From: Adineta vaga
Lineage: Eukaryota > Rotifera
Direction of reading: 5' to 3'
DNA length: 64,000 nt
Assembly (NCBI GenBank): GCA_021613535.1
Contig: CP075492.1
Coordinates: 6,820,001-6,884,000 of the forward strand
Positions 1 through 9,824 of this stretch are shown piece by piece. The translations under genes were made by a program, and so were the position numbers. Positions within the stretch are counted from its first letter, which is position 1. Every line of letters begins with the position of its first letter. Under the pieces are notes generated by a model. The model had not been told where the DNA came from and searched no databases. It saw only the letters and a program-made list of their open reading frames with translations.

Positions 1-3000
1 ACATTTCAAAACTACACATCCAATGCCTTCACCACGCACAATTCCATTCGCTTTTGAATCAAAAGTCGCACAACGACTATCAACTGAAAGCATTTCTGCG
101 GCACACGTAATTAAATAAGGCTCTGGATGCAAAATTATATTTACTCCACCGGCTAAAGCAACTGAACATTTTTTATTCCTGAGTTTTTCAATTGCGAGAT
201 CAACAGCAACTAATGAAGAAGAACAAGCCGTGTCGACCGTCATACTAGCTCCATGAAGACCCAATGCAAACGAAATTCTATTTGCCGTTATTGATGGAGA
301 ATTGCCTGTTCCTGCGTAAGAATGTGGACTGTCTGTTACTAACATCCAATCATAATTCATTTGGCCTATAAAAACTCCAGTATTCGAATCTTTTAGTGCT
401 GATTTATCTAAGCCAGCGTTTAAAAAAGCTTCATATGCTACTTCAAGAATAAGCCTCTGTTGAGGATCCATCGTTCTAGCTTCAGCTAGAGGAATATTGA
501 AAAAGTCGTTATCGAACCACTCGACATCGTTTATGAAAGCGCCTTTTTTAGTGTAACTTTTGCCAATCGTCTTTGGATTAGGACTATAAATTTCATTAAT
601 ATCGAATCTTGATGAAGGAACTTCCGTAACACAATTCCGTTTTTCCATGAGCATTGTCCAAAACTCTTCTGCACTAGAAACTCCTCCAGGCAATCTACAG
701 GCCATACCAATGACAGCAATTGAAACATTGTGAGAAATACTTCTTTCACGTGGTTCTGAAGAAAAGTTTTGCCTTTTTCGTAATGAATCAATCGGATGAC
801 CAGTTATCATCTCTGCTATCTGTTTAACTGTCGGATGATTGAACACCAAAGTATATGGTAATTTTTTGTTAATCTCATCAGATAAGTTTTTGCTGAACCT
901 TATTGCAGTAAGTGAAGTCATGCCAAATTCTATGAGACTAGTTGTTGTTTTTAATGACTGTTGAGAATCATTCAGAAGCTCTTGAGCAATCCGAAGGATT
1001 TTAATTTCGAGCTCGTTTCTTTGTAAAGACTCAGTTTTCGTTGAAATTGGAACTTGATTAGGCACAAGTGTAGCTAATATAACGCGATCGATTTTACCGT
1101 TACTATTAAGCGGCATCGAATTTAAGACTATCCACGTTCGAGTCCACATGTAATCAGGCAGACATGAAACTATTCTATCGATAAGTTCTTGTTTCACTTG
1201 ATCCTCGGGTATTCCATCATCAACCTCGACAAAGCCGATAAGTCGCTGCACCGATCCTGGAACAAAGATAACCGCAACCTTTTTAACACAGTTAACTTGT
1301 TCGGCACAATTTTCAATTTCTGTTAATTCAACTCGATAGCCTCCTATTTTTATTTGAGCATCTCGACGGCGCCCAACTATTTGAATTTCACCATTCGACA
1401 AGTAATAGCCTACATCACCCGTGTTATATAAACGGCCGAGAACTCGATGATTAATAAATTTCTCGCTTGTTTTTTCCGAATTTCGAAAGTATCCACGCGC
1501 TAAACCAATTCCTCCAATATAAATTTCGCCTAAAACATTTGCAGGTCGATAAAGTCCACGTTCATCAAGTATATGCATAGTTTGATTTGATAATGGAACA
1601 CCGTAGGGCACTAAATATCCTTTCGGAGATTTGCACGGAAATATTTCATGGATATTCGACCAAATCGATGCTTCTGTTGCGCCACCTAGACATAAGATAC
1701 GAACAGTTGGATGCACTTGTTTCACTAAACGCACAAAATCCATTTTGATAGCGTCCCCGCTGAGCATAATAGATTTGAGAAATTGTACACTTCCGCTTTC
1801 ATTATTTACTGGAATAGTCTCTATTAGCATTTCAAAACTAGTCGGCACACTATTCCAAATAGTGATTTGATGTTTTTGTAGTTGTGACCACCAGTATTCT
1901 GGATCTCGAGTTGCATCTGATTTACAGATTACAACTTTACCACCAACACTTAGTATTCCAAAAATATCCCATACTGATAAATCGAAACTAAGAGAAGAAA
2001 TCGAGAAGACCGAATCATTAGCGCTGAGTCCTAAACGTTCGTTGATATCCAGACAAGTGTTCATTGCACCACGATGAGTTATTTCTACTCCTTTAGGAGT
2101 TCCTTCAGTTCCCGATGTAAATATGATATAAGCCAAACTATCCGGATCAACATGAATTAATTTAGTTTCAGTATCTTTTACGTCTTCTAATGATGCAATG
2201 GAAATTTGGATTATGATTTGATCTTCGGAGGACTTCCAGTTGCGCCCGGTGTTCATCACTTTACTGTGAGATAAAACGACGGGGGTTTCAGCTAATTTTA
2301 GGATAGTTGAAATCCGTAAGTCCGGATCGCTAGGATTTATCGGTAAATATGCAGCTCCTGCTCTTAAAATCCCCAAAATAGCTACTATTTGTTCCCATCC
2401 CTTTTCCATTACAACACCTACTAAGTCGCCTTGTTTAACATTATTTTTTTTCAGAACAGCCATTGCAGCTGAAACCATTTGATCTAGTTTTTTATAAGTG
2501 AATTGAACTTCTTGATCAATGACTGCAATATTTTCGGAGAACTGAACAGCGCTAGTTTCGAAACGTGTATGAAGAAGAAGATTATTGCCAAAATCTCTTT
2601 TGGTAGCATTGATTTCAAATCTTAAATTTTGGACGGATGCAGGAAGAGCTACTTCGATAGTTTCTTTCGGCCATGTGTCCTGAGATAAACTCTCGAGTAG
2701 CAATCGATAAGCTTCCATCATCTCTTTAATTAATACCGGACTGTAAAACATACTATCATAATCCCAATTAATTCGTAGTTCTTTTCCATCATTCGGTCCG
2801 ATTTCATAAACTTGATGATCAAGCCAAACTTGAGGAGTCATTGTTTGTTGGTATACAAGACATGGTACCAATCCATTAATATCAATGAATGGCATTACAT
2901 CGATTCCGAGTAATGATGTAAAAACAATAGGCAATATAAATGATGGGTTTGACATTTTTTCTCGGAGAAGTCGCATCACTTTGAGGCCACTCATATCCTT

Positions 3001-4218
3001 GTGGTTAAGAGCATTGGCCATGTCGGTATGAACTTTCTTTACCTTATCCTGAAAGTTTGAGCATTCAAGGATACTGAGTAGTAACACATTTGTAAAATCT
3101 CCAACTACCTCTGAAAAATTCTTTCCTCCGACATGTCGGTTTGTGATTGTGATGGTTAGAGTGAAGTTAGGCTCATCGGAATATGTTCTCAAAACTTCCG
3201 AAAATGCAGTAAGTATTAATGCGGTAGGTGTGATCTGAAGCTCTTGAGCTCTCATTTTCAAAGCTCGCCATTTCGTTGAATCCAAAGCCAAGCTTATTCG
3301 TTCAAAAGATGGCTCCAAAACAGTTTTCTCAAATTGAACTCGTGGAAGCTGTGGTGGTCCGGGCATGGAATCGAGGCGGTCGTGCCAGTATTTGCGTGAC
3401 GCAGCTGATTCTGATGATGATTGAATGTTAGTGCAATATTCGAAAAATGACAAACCATTATCATCAACAGATTTAATAAAACTTCCATTCTGAATATTAT
3501 TGTAAGCGTAAACTAAATCTCGGATAACGAGAAACGAACTTGCTGCATCCAAAAATATCATGTCTAGAAGAACATGTAGGCGAGTTTTGCCTTCGGGTAA
3601 AATAGTTGCTTCTATTTTCCAGAAACAGTTTGGTTCTTTCTTAAAAGAATTCATACATTCGAAACGACGCTTTTCCAAATTTATTTCAGATCGCTCGACA
3701 CGAATGCCTGAGAAAGAAACATTAAATTCTTCTACGTCACGGATTTCTTGATATTGGTCATCAACAATATGAGCTCTTAACATCGGATGCTTCTCGATCA
3801 CATAATGTATGGCTTGGTTGAACGCAGGAATATCGATTTGATCAAAATCGAATTCACTATAGACTTGACAGGGTAAAAAGCGATCCGATTCAAAACGTCC
3901 AATATAATAAGATTCTTGCATTTCCAAAAATTTTAATTGTTTGGTTTCGATTGTTTTCTTTTCATAAGCCACAGATTCTGTTCCGTTATTTTGCCATAAA
4001 TCGGAAATATTTTGGAGAGTCAAATTGTACAACTCTAAAAGTGAGGGTGAAGAATCGAGCAGGTTCTGCAGAATGGATATTTGAAGCGAGTCGATACCAA
4101 AATCAACAAGCTTTGTATTAAAACTGCCAAGAATTTCTTCTCGGCTTATTTTAAGTATTTCGGTAAGTTTATTGACAAGAACTGAGTTACCAGTTTGAGT
4201 CTTTTTTGAAGTGTTCAT
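1..4218 (-). CDS. Hybrid NRPS-PKS, PCP-Cy-A-PCP-KS, partial (runs off the left edge)
   Basis: One open frame of 1406 codons with no intron, starting at ATG 4218; an in-frame stop lies directly upstream, and a possible 5'UTR splice acceptor (tattttctag) lies about 30 bases before that. Domains: PCP (residues ~20-85, phosphopantetheine Ser44 in DFGIDSL); a condensation-type domain (~85-510) whose catalytic motif is DMIFLDAAS (DxxxxDxxS), with YYIGR and GPPQLP motifs, all typical of heterocyclisation (Cy) domains and not of HHxxxDG condensation domains; adenylation (~540-1050: FTSGTEGTPKG, YNTGD, GRRDAQIKIGGYRVEL, NSNGKIDR); a second PCP (Ser~1101, GMTSL); ketosynthase from ~1165 with DTACSSS, Cys1332. 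The ten A-pocket residues read D-L-W-N-M-S-L-I-W-K, close to the known cysteine code DLYNLSLIWK. Predicted role: load Cys, condense and cyclise it to a thiazoline, then pass it to a PKS module. Known biology: bdelloids carry horizontally acquired NRPS/PKS genes. Starting with a carrier domain implies an upstream partner module elsewhere. Confidence 0.93.
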   Translation of the reverse strand, partial: MNTSKKTQTGNSVLVNKLTEILKISREEILGSFNTKLVDFGIDSLQISILQNLLDSSPSLLELYNLTLQNISDLWQNNGTESVAYEKKTIETKQLKFLEMQESYYIGRFESDRFLPCQVYSEFDFDQIDIPAFNQAIHYVIEKHPMLRAHIVDDQYQEIRDVEEFNVSFSGIRVERSEINLEKRRFECMNSFKKEPNCFWKIEATILPEGKTRLHVLLDMIFLDAASSFLVIRDLVYAYNNIQNGSFIKSVDDNGLSFFEYCTNIQSSSESAASRKYWHDRLDSMPGPPQLPRVQFEKTVLEPSFERISLALDSTKWRALKMRAQELQITPTALILTAFSEVLRTYSDEPNFTLTITITNRHVGGKNFSEVVGDFTNVLLLSILECSNFQDKVKKVHTDMANALNHKDMSGLKVMRLLREKMSNPSFILPIVFTSLLGIDVMPFIDINGLVPCLVYQQTMTPQVWLDHQVYEIGPNDGKELRINWDYDSMFYSPVLIKEMMEAYRLLLESLSQDTWPKETIEVALPASVQNLRFEINATKRDFGNNLLLHTRFETSAVQFSENIAVIDQEVQFTYKKLDQMVSAAMAVLKKNNVKQGDLVGVVMEKGWEQIVAILGILRAGAAYLPINPSDPDLRISTILKLAETPVVLSHSKVMNTGRNWKSSEDQIIIQISIASLEDVKDTETKLIHVDPDSLAYIIFTSGTEGTPKGVEITHRGAMNTCLDINERLGLSANDSVFSISSLSFDLSVWDIFGILSVGGKVVICKSDATRDPEYWWSQLQKHQITIWNSVPTSFEMLIETIPVNNESGSVQFLKSIMLSGDAIKMDFVRLVKQVHPTVRILCLGGATEASIWSNIHEIFPCKSPKGYLVPYGVPLSNQTMHILDERGLYRPANVLGEIYIGGIGLARGYFRNSEKTSEKFINHRVLGRLYNTGDVGYYLSNGEIQIVGRRRDAQIKIGGYRVELTEIENCAEQVNCVKKVAVIFVPGSVQRLIGFVEVDDGIPEDQVKQELIDRIVSCLPDYMWTRTWIVLNSMPLNSNGKIDRVILATLVPNQVPISTKTESLQRNELEIKILRIAQELLNDSQQSLKTTTSLIEFGMTSLTAIRFSKNLSDEINKKLPYTLVFNHPTVKQIAEMITGHPIDSLRKRQNFSSEPRERSISHNVSIAVIGMACRLPGGVSSAEEFWTMLMEKRNCVTEVPSSRFDINEIYSPNPKTIGKSYTKKGAFINDVEWFDNDFFNIPLAEARTMDPQQRLILEVAYEAFLNAGLDKSALKDSNTGVFIGQMNYDWMLVTDSPHSYAGTGNSPSITANRISFALGLHGASMTVDTACSSSLVAVDLAIEKLRNKKCSVALAGGVNIILHPEPYLITCAAEMLSVDSRCATFDSKANGIVRGEGIGCVVLKC

Positions 4219-4526
4219 TTACAAAAATATTGTTACAATAAATTCAATTCTAGAAAATAAAAAGATTAATGTAAGATAATTATATTCTTGCAATACATTC
4301 GCTACAGTATGACTTAAAGATCCAAGAATACCCCTGTATAATGTTCTTTGAGGATCCAGCAGTTTGGGGATTTCCTTTGAAAGAAACTTCAGAGAATACC
4401 AATTAGAAAAACAAGCAGACAGTGATGAACCCAAAGGGAGGATTATGGTGATGGAGCCCCCTCCCCCCCAAATTAAAATATCATACTATTCGACAGAAGG
4501 AAACGACCAACCAAATAAAATTTCTG
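4219..4526. other. Upstream region of the NRPS-PKS gene
   Basis: AT-rich sequence between the NRPS start and the first repeat element. It probably holds the promoter and 5'UTR of the leftward NRPS-PKS gene. No gene is seen; the reading frame on the minus strand here has no recognisable domain. Confidence 0.4.
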
Positions 4527-5026
4527 ATATATAGTATGAACAATAGAACTGAATTTAATGTTGAATAGATATATACGTATATCTATGAATAGTTTAATTT
4601 GACAGGAATTTTTGATCTTAATCGATCATTTTCAACTATAACACACCCTTTACAAATAGATAGAATCCATAACATGAGTAAAAGTAAGTAGATAGATCGG
4701 GATTAACATCAAGAATACCGGGTATTGGAGACAAAATTCAATTTTAAAGCCAATGGTCCTGAGTATTGATATTAAAGTTTGGTATTGATGTCGAGGTCAA
4801 GTTAAACAATAAAAACAAACAGAAATATTAAAAAATGCAGTTTTTCAACATCTAACTTCATTTCTTATTTCGCTATTAACATCTTTCTGCGTTGTAAAGA
4901 TCGTGCTGTAGTTGGAAATGATCGACTAAGATCAAAAACTCCTGTCAAATAAAGTATTCGTACATATATATATATACGTATATATCGATTCAACATCAAA
5001 TATAGTTCTATTGTTCATACAATATA
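4527..5026. mobile_element. TIR element (~0.5 kb) with ~130-bp imperfect inverted arms
   Basis: About 130 bases from 4527 (tatagtatgaacaatagaac...) recur in inverted orientation at about 4898-5026 (...gttctattgttcatacaata). Both arms share the blocks atgttgaat, atatatacgtata, tttgacagg and tttttgatctta. The middle (4656-4897) has no open frame. This is the architecture of a small non-autonomous DNA element. No target duplication is clear, and the right arm directly abuts the next element. Confidence 0.6.
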
Positions 5027-5924
5027 CAGTAAAACCTCTCTAATGTGAACACCGTCGAGATCAACCACAAGTGTTCAGTATAACAGAGTGTTCGTAAAGG
5101 AGGGGTAAATAGAAAAATAGATCAGAACATCATTTTGGTGATTTAATCACAACTTTAAAGTGAATTAATTTAGTTTATTCAATTAAATAAACATTCATAT
5201 AATACTCTGAAAATAAATAAGGAGTTTTCCAGAACCTTTTTAGGGGTTCAGCCCGCTGGTAAAATTCAGAACCCTCCGGTATGACTAGTAGAACCCTTCG
5301 TGGTTTAGAATTATATGGCAGAACCTTTTGTAGTTCAGAATTGCTGCCCGAAACCGTTGTTGGTTCGTCATATGACAGACAGAACGTTTTCTGGTTCTGT
5401 GAATGGTGCAGAACCATAAAAGGTTTTGGAAGACTCCTTTTTTTCTTTCAGAGTAGATTCGTAACAGAAAAAGTAAAGTACTTAGTTACTTGGACGAGCT
5501 ATTAGGTCGAAAAAAATCCAAAATATACTTCTGTTTAGAATTGTTTATTCACGATAAGTTAAATTAAACCAGCTTCGTTTTGTTTAATCACATAAAATTT
5601 ATCTTCCAACGTAAGATCATTAGGAGTAGTCATGATTGAAACGACTAAATAAATTACACCGTAGTTATTACAAGTGTGTTTGTTTTATCATTGTTTTCTT
5701 CTCTTTCTCTCTTTATGTATATTAATTAAGTCAAGCTATACATCCAATAGGCTTTTCAATGCATGCCTCTTTCAGCCCAATCATACAACTTTATATGACG
5801 CCGCCCTCTACATATGTTCATATCAGCCAGGTCAACGTGTACAAATATGACTAAAAAAAGTTTTCACATTCGGAATTAACGGGTGTTCGTAAAGGAGGCG
5901 TGTTCATAAAGTGGGGTTCTACTG
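5027..5924. mobile_element. Tc1/mariner-like non-autonomous DNA transposon
   Basis: The left end reads CAGTAAAACCTCTCTAATGT and the reversed right end CAGTAGAACCCCACTTTATG, a ~28-bp imperfect terminal inverted repeat starting CAGTA. Ends of this form are usual for pogo/Tc1-mariner elements. The left flank has the expected TA; the right flank reads CA, so one copy of the duplication may be mutated. A subterminal gttcgtaaaggagg block occurs near both ends (about 5090 and 5885) in the same orientation. There is no transposase frame. Positions 5232-5427 carry an array of short hairpins, listed separately. Confidence 0.6.
5232..5427. repeat. Array of six short imperfect palindromes (GAACC...GGTTC)
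   Basis: Six units of about 16-18 bases, each GAACC-like sequence followed within a few bases by its GGTTC-like complement, start near 5232, 5291, 5321, 5350, 5381 and 5411. The clearest is agaacgttttctggttct (5381-5398). Spacers differ, so this is a repeat of structure more than of sequence. It lies inside the Tc1/mariner-like element. Confidence 0.55.
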
Positions 5925-6195
5925 CATCCCAGAACGACGGTTCCTGGGAGCGGTATTCCGGTTATTTTCGATGAAAACCTGCAGCATATCTATGTTTTCC
6001 GTGTTGGACACCATGGGAAAGTGCCTGTAATCCTGCTGAGGGAATCGGTGATCGTATCCGACTGTTGGTTACGGTAGGTTCTTGTCGGTTTCCAATAAAA
6101 CCGGGTGAATCCGATGATAGGATTTGGTCACCCGAATACGGCTTCCATGAAATCTCGGGAAGGTCACGAAACTGCACGGTTCCGGACCTAATAGT
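5925..6195. other. GC-richer, hairpin-bearing segment of unknown nature
   Basis: Locally GC-richer than its surroundings and containing small palindromes such as cccagaacgacggttcctgg (about 5928-5948) and a gggtgaatcc/ggatttggtcaccc pair (about 6103-6133). No terminal repeats could be matched and no coding signal is convincing. It may be a fragment of another hairpin-rich element. Confidence 0.3.
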
Positions 6196-6774
6196 TTGAC
6201 TGGGATATTTGACATTAAAATTTCATGTATTATAATACTATGTTACGCTAAACTTTCTGAATTCTCATCAAAATTAACAAAAATCCCGAAATTAGTGTGT
6301 AATTACCAAAAATACAGCTTATTTATCAATTAGTGTCTAGTTTGTCTCTCTCTGCTCTCATACGTAGAGCTGCATACTTAGTATCACAATGAGAAATTTT
6401 AGAATTTTCCTCGAAATTACTGAAAATTGTTACCTGCGGTATTCTGATTGGACTCTATGGTCTTTTTGAATTCTTTCTGAATTCAAAATCACAAGAGACC
6501 ATGATTTTTTTCACAGAACCCTGAGTATACGGGTCTAAAGCTAACAATTGATTTTATTTAGTAAATGACAGTCCCTCTTATATACCAAAGTGGTGCTACT
6601 CACCATTGCTCCTATTATTTTTCATGATCCAAATAATTTCATTTGACCCTGACCAGACATAATTCTAGTACTATATTCATTGAGTCACTTTATTGATGAT
6701 TAATGATAAAAATGTATATACTCAATTGGGTATTTTCATCGAAATTCAATTCTGATCTTTCAACTAGTATGTAT
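6196..6774. other. AT-rich non-coding stretch
   Basis: No gene, tRNA-like fold or repeat pair is recognised between the GC-richer segment and the next element. Confidence 0.4.
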
Positions 6775-7509
6775 ACCCACGAAAATATTTTTTAGCAAAA
6801 CCGCTGATATCACCGGTTTTTATACAGCACACCACGGTGTGATTTTAATAGCCGCCGTTAGTGGCGGTTTTTAGGCCAGCGGTAAAAGCAAATCGCGATG
6901 TACCAACTACTGACCGCGGTTTCATATTCCGCGGTGTGGAAGTCAATAACCGCGGTTTTCTTGTACTGCGATTATTATTGGTTTAATACATCACTGTGCG
7001 GATGCCAATAACCACGTTTTGGATAAAACCGCGATGTACTAGTTTATGAACGCGGTATATCAATCAAAAACCGAATATGTAATGCCTCAGAGGGTGTCGT
7101 GCCTTGTTTTTTCGTAACTTTTTCCACAAATTTTCTTGTGTGACTCAGTCATTGAAAATGACACAGTAGTCTAATGGGACTTGTAGAAGTTCCTACATCG
7201 CCCCTCGAACGGCGACTCCTCTTGGAGGCGGGTGGCTGGGTCGCCATAACCGGATTTTACGTGGATCTGGTTGATTATGGAAAGTGATGTTGTGAGGCGG
7301 TATTTCAAAATGCGGTTTTTGACGGTTTTCTTGAGCAGTGGTAATCAGACCATTAATAAGGTGTGAAAAACCGCAGAACACCGCGATTTGAGACGATATT
7401 CGACACCTTCATTAACGGTCTGACTTCCGCGGTGAGAAAAAACCGTCGTTGACCGCGGTCTGAAAAACCGCCGAATAGCAGCGGTTTTTTGCCTTTTTTT
7501 CTCATGGGT
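6775..7509. mobile_element. TIR element (735 bp) filled with CCGCGG-type palindromes
   Basis: Both ends start ACCCAYGARA and continue, after a short variable T- or A-run, with GCAAAACCGCTGnTAT...CGGTTTTT, giving ~48-bp imperfect terminal inverted repeats at 6775-6822 and 7462-7509. The interior has five exact CCGCGG sites and many relatives (CCACGGTG, GCCGCCGTTAGTGGCGG), all in AT-rich DNA. Two 27-bp diverged direct repeats (CGCGATGTAC...CGCGGT) lie at 6894-6920 and 7030-7056. There is no open frame of note. It is most likely a non-autonomous DNA transposon; the superfamily cannot be assigned because no target duplication is visible. Confidence 0.6.
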
Positions 7510-7757
7510 GGTGGGTGCCATTATGGAAGGTGCTGTTCGGTTAGATCTCTAAGCTCCGCAATATATGTACAGATGAGATCCGATTTTTTTTCAAAATTCA
7601 ATTTGAAATTTAAAAGAATATAGACTCAGGTCGAAAGACTCGAAGACCCAAACAATTTGAGTTTGGTGCATGCCTATGGATATCAAATAGAGATTGGCAA
7701 CATAATTAGCAATTTAAGTGAAAACGATTTCCATGCATGTGTTTCATTCGTAGCTAC

Positions 7758-8109
7758 ACCTATTCTAGTTTATTCTCATTCGGTTTTATGATTGAGTTTC
7801 TCTAAACAGAGACTTACTTGTGATTGACGGTCGATGAAAATGAATGCTTTATTATTTCGAAACAAGTTGCTTTTATAGTTCGAAAAAAAAGAGTCTCATC
7901 TTGATGAAACTGGAAAGTAGAAGTAAATATTGACTCACTTCTGATCCATCACATGATGGGAAAGATGAAGTAGACATACACACTTAAATGCGAAAGAGCT
8001 CGGGAAAAAATAAATTCCCTAGAACGAAACTCGTCATTGTTTCAACAAAGAATGACTAATAAGTGCAAAATTCGATGTGATGATTTTGGAGTATTTCTGA
8101 TTCGCACAC
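7758..8109 (+). repeat. Left arm of a 352-bp inverted repeat
   Basis: Reverse-complement match to 8641-8992 with no indels; paired coordinates always sum to 16750. I see one mismatch, at 8107 near the inner edge. The left arm begins acctattctag and ends ctgattcgcacac. Confidence 0.9.
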
Positions 8110-8640
8110 AAAACTGAGCTGCAGTAAAAACCGTTTTCAGGGTATAGGTGAGGGTGCAGATGCGATTATGGAGGTGACTGTAGGTAGCAAAAGCACATAC
8201 TCGCGCTCACACATACCCTTTCAGTCGAACCCAACTTAGAAGCACACTCACTCTCAATTTGGTAGGATTCGTAATATTACTGGCTTCTTACAGTATAATT
8301 AGTCTGCATTAGATACACATCGAATTTAATTAGCAAAAATATATATGGGATTCAATAGTATGTAGAGAAATGAGCATGGGAATCGTTTAGTTGTAGAAAA
8401 AATTCGGTCGTACATCGAGGAATCAGCTCGAAATATAACGAATACGTTCGACTGCATGAAGAAAGTATCGAATAATGCTACGATAAAATAGCGTTATCCG
8501 ACTGAAAGTGGTCCTTTGTGTAGGATCGAGACGTTTTCCGAAGTTTTACGATGACCGCATCTGGTCAGTTTTCATCATGTCATTGAAGTGGATCCGATGA
8601 TTTCTTGTCGGATCTAATAGTCGAAATGAATCACCTGGGT

Positions 8641-8992
8641 GTATGCGAATCAGAAATACTCCAAAATCATCACATCGAATTTTGCACTTATTAGTCATTC
8701 TTTGTTGAAACAATGACGAGTTTCGTTCTAGGGAATTTATTTTTTCCCGAGCTCTTTCGCATTTAAGTGTGTATGTCTACTTCATCTTTCCCATCATGTG
8801 ATGGATCAGAAGTGAGTCAATATTTACTTCTACTTTCCAGTTTCATCAAGATGAGACTCTTTTTTTTCGAACTATAAAAGCAACTTGTTTCGAAATAATA
8901 AAGCATTCATTTTCATCGACCGTCAATCACAAGTAAGTCTCTGTTTAGAGAAACTCAATCATAAAACCGAATGAGAATAAACTAGAATAGGT
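8641..8992 (-). repeat. Right arm of the 352-bp inverted repeat
   Basis: Reverse complement of 7758-8109, including low-selection tracts such as the eight-base A/T run, which implies either a recent origin or ongoing conversion between the arms. Confidence 0.9.
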
Positions 8993-9824
8993 CAACGTGC
9001 GCGTGAGGATGTGGTTTATGATTCCTTTACATCTTCGTGGATCCATCATGGGCACGTCATCAATCCTTTGAAGCATACAACGGAATAGTGTTCGAGCGCG
9101 ATCACAATTATTACTGACGAAGCAAAAGAATGATTTATTAATATCTATTATTATTGTTTTTGCCGCACATGATTTAGATGAAGATAAAAAAACGGTTAAA
9201 TGGGTTTTTTCTGTTTTATGATTATTATCCAAGTCATTGTGAGTCATACTCTTTCGCAGAAATGAGTAATCCTATTTTTTGAAAGTTAGAATCAATATCA
9301 ATAGATGTGTAGGGCAACTGCTAGTGGTTCATGTTCACAATAGTGTGGCCCGGATTTTTGACCAATAGGCAAACTTTGCTAGTGTAGAAAAAAACCATTC
9401 TATGAAATGGGCAAGGTTTTCTTTGATAGGCCAAGCATTTTTTTCTACCTCAGCGAAGATGAAGAAAGAGGAAAAACGAAAAAAAAATATACAATTGAAC
9501 ACTTAAAGTTTTGTTGTTCTCTTTTCCTCTATCAACTCTTCGCGAAAAGAAGTTAGAAAAATGCATCTGTGATTCAGATCGAAAGAAAAGATATTAAATA
9601 ATCCAAAATGGATATAAAACTTTCGAAAGCGTCCTATTTCGATGAGGAAGACTTACTATTATGAAACTACAGTGAGTAGATCTCCAATCGAAATTAGCAT
9701 TTGCCAACTTATCCCCCTCTCATGGGTACGTCATTTCATGTTTATTTCCCTAAAGAATGCAGAGAGTAACTGATTATTACAGATGGTCAATTGGGAAGAA
9801 AACAGAAAGATATTCACAAAGGTA
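8993..9824. other. Intergenic, nothing recognised
   Basis: AT-rich sequence between the foldback structure and the glutathione transferase gene. A 100-codon minus-strand frame starting at 9247 overlaps the right repeat arm and has no recognisable domain. Confidence 0.4.

Larger units (their letters stand above)
7758..8992. mobile_element. 1,235-bp foldback structure with near-identical 352-bp arms
   Basis: Two 352-bp arms in inverted orientation surround a 531-bp centre (8110-8640) with no convincing gene. It may be a long-TIR or foldback non-autonomous transposon, or a small genomic palindrome kept uniform by gene conversion; bdelloid genomes are known to contain palindromes. The bases just outside the arms (cgtagctac on the left, caacgtgcg on the right) do not form a target duplication. 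Confidence 0.6.

Noticed and set aside
5962-6177. 71-codon minus-strand frame in the GC-richer segment
   Set aside because: The frame is explained by local GC content and palindromes; no domain or start context.
6775-7509. Regularly spaced CCGCGG-type repeats as a CRISPR-like array
   Set aside because: Repeats are short, diverged, unevenly spaced and palindromic, and the setting is a eukaryotic genome with terminal inverted repeats around the block.
8945-9247. 100-codon minus-strand frame
   Set aside because: It overlaps the inverted-repeat arm, has no domain, and no splice partner could be found.
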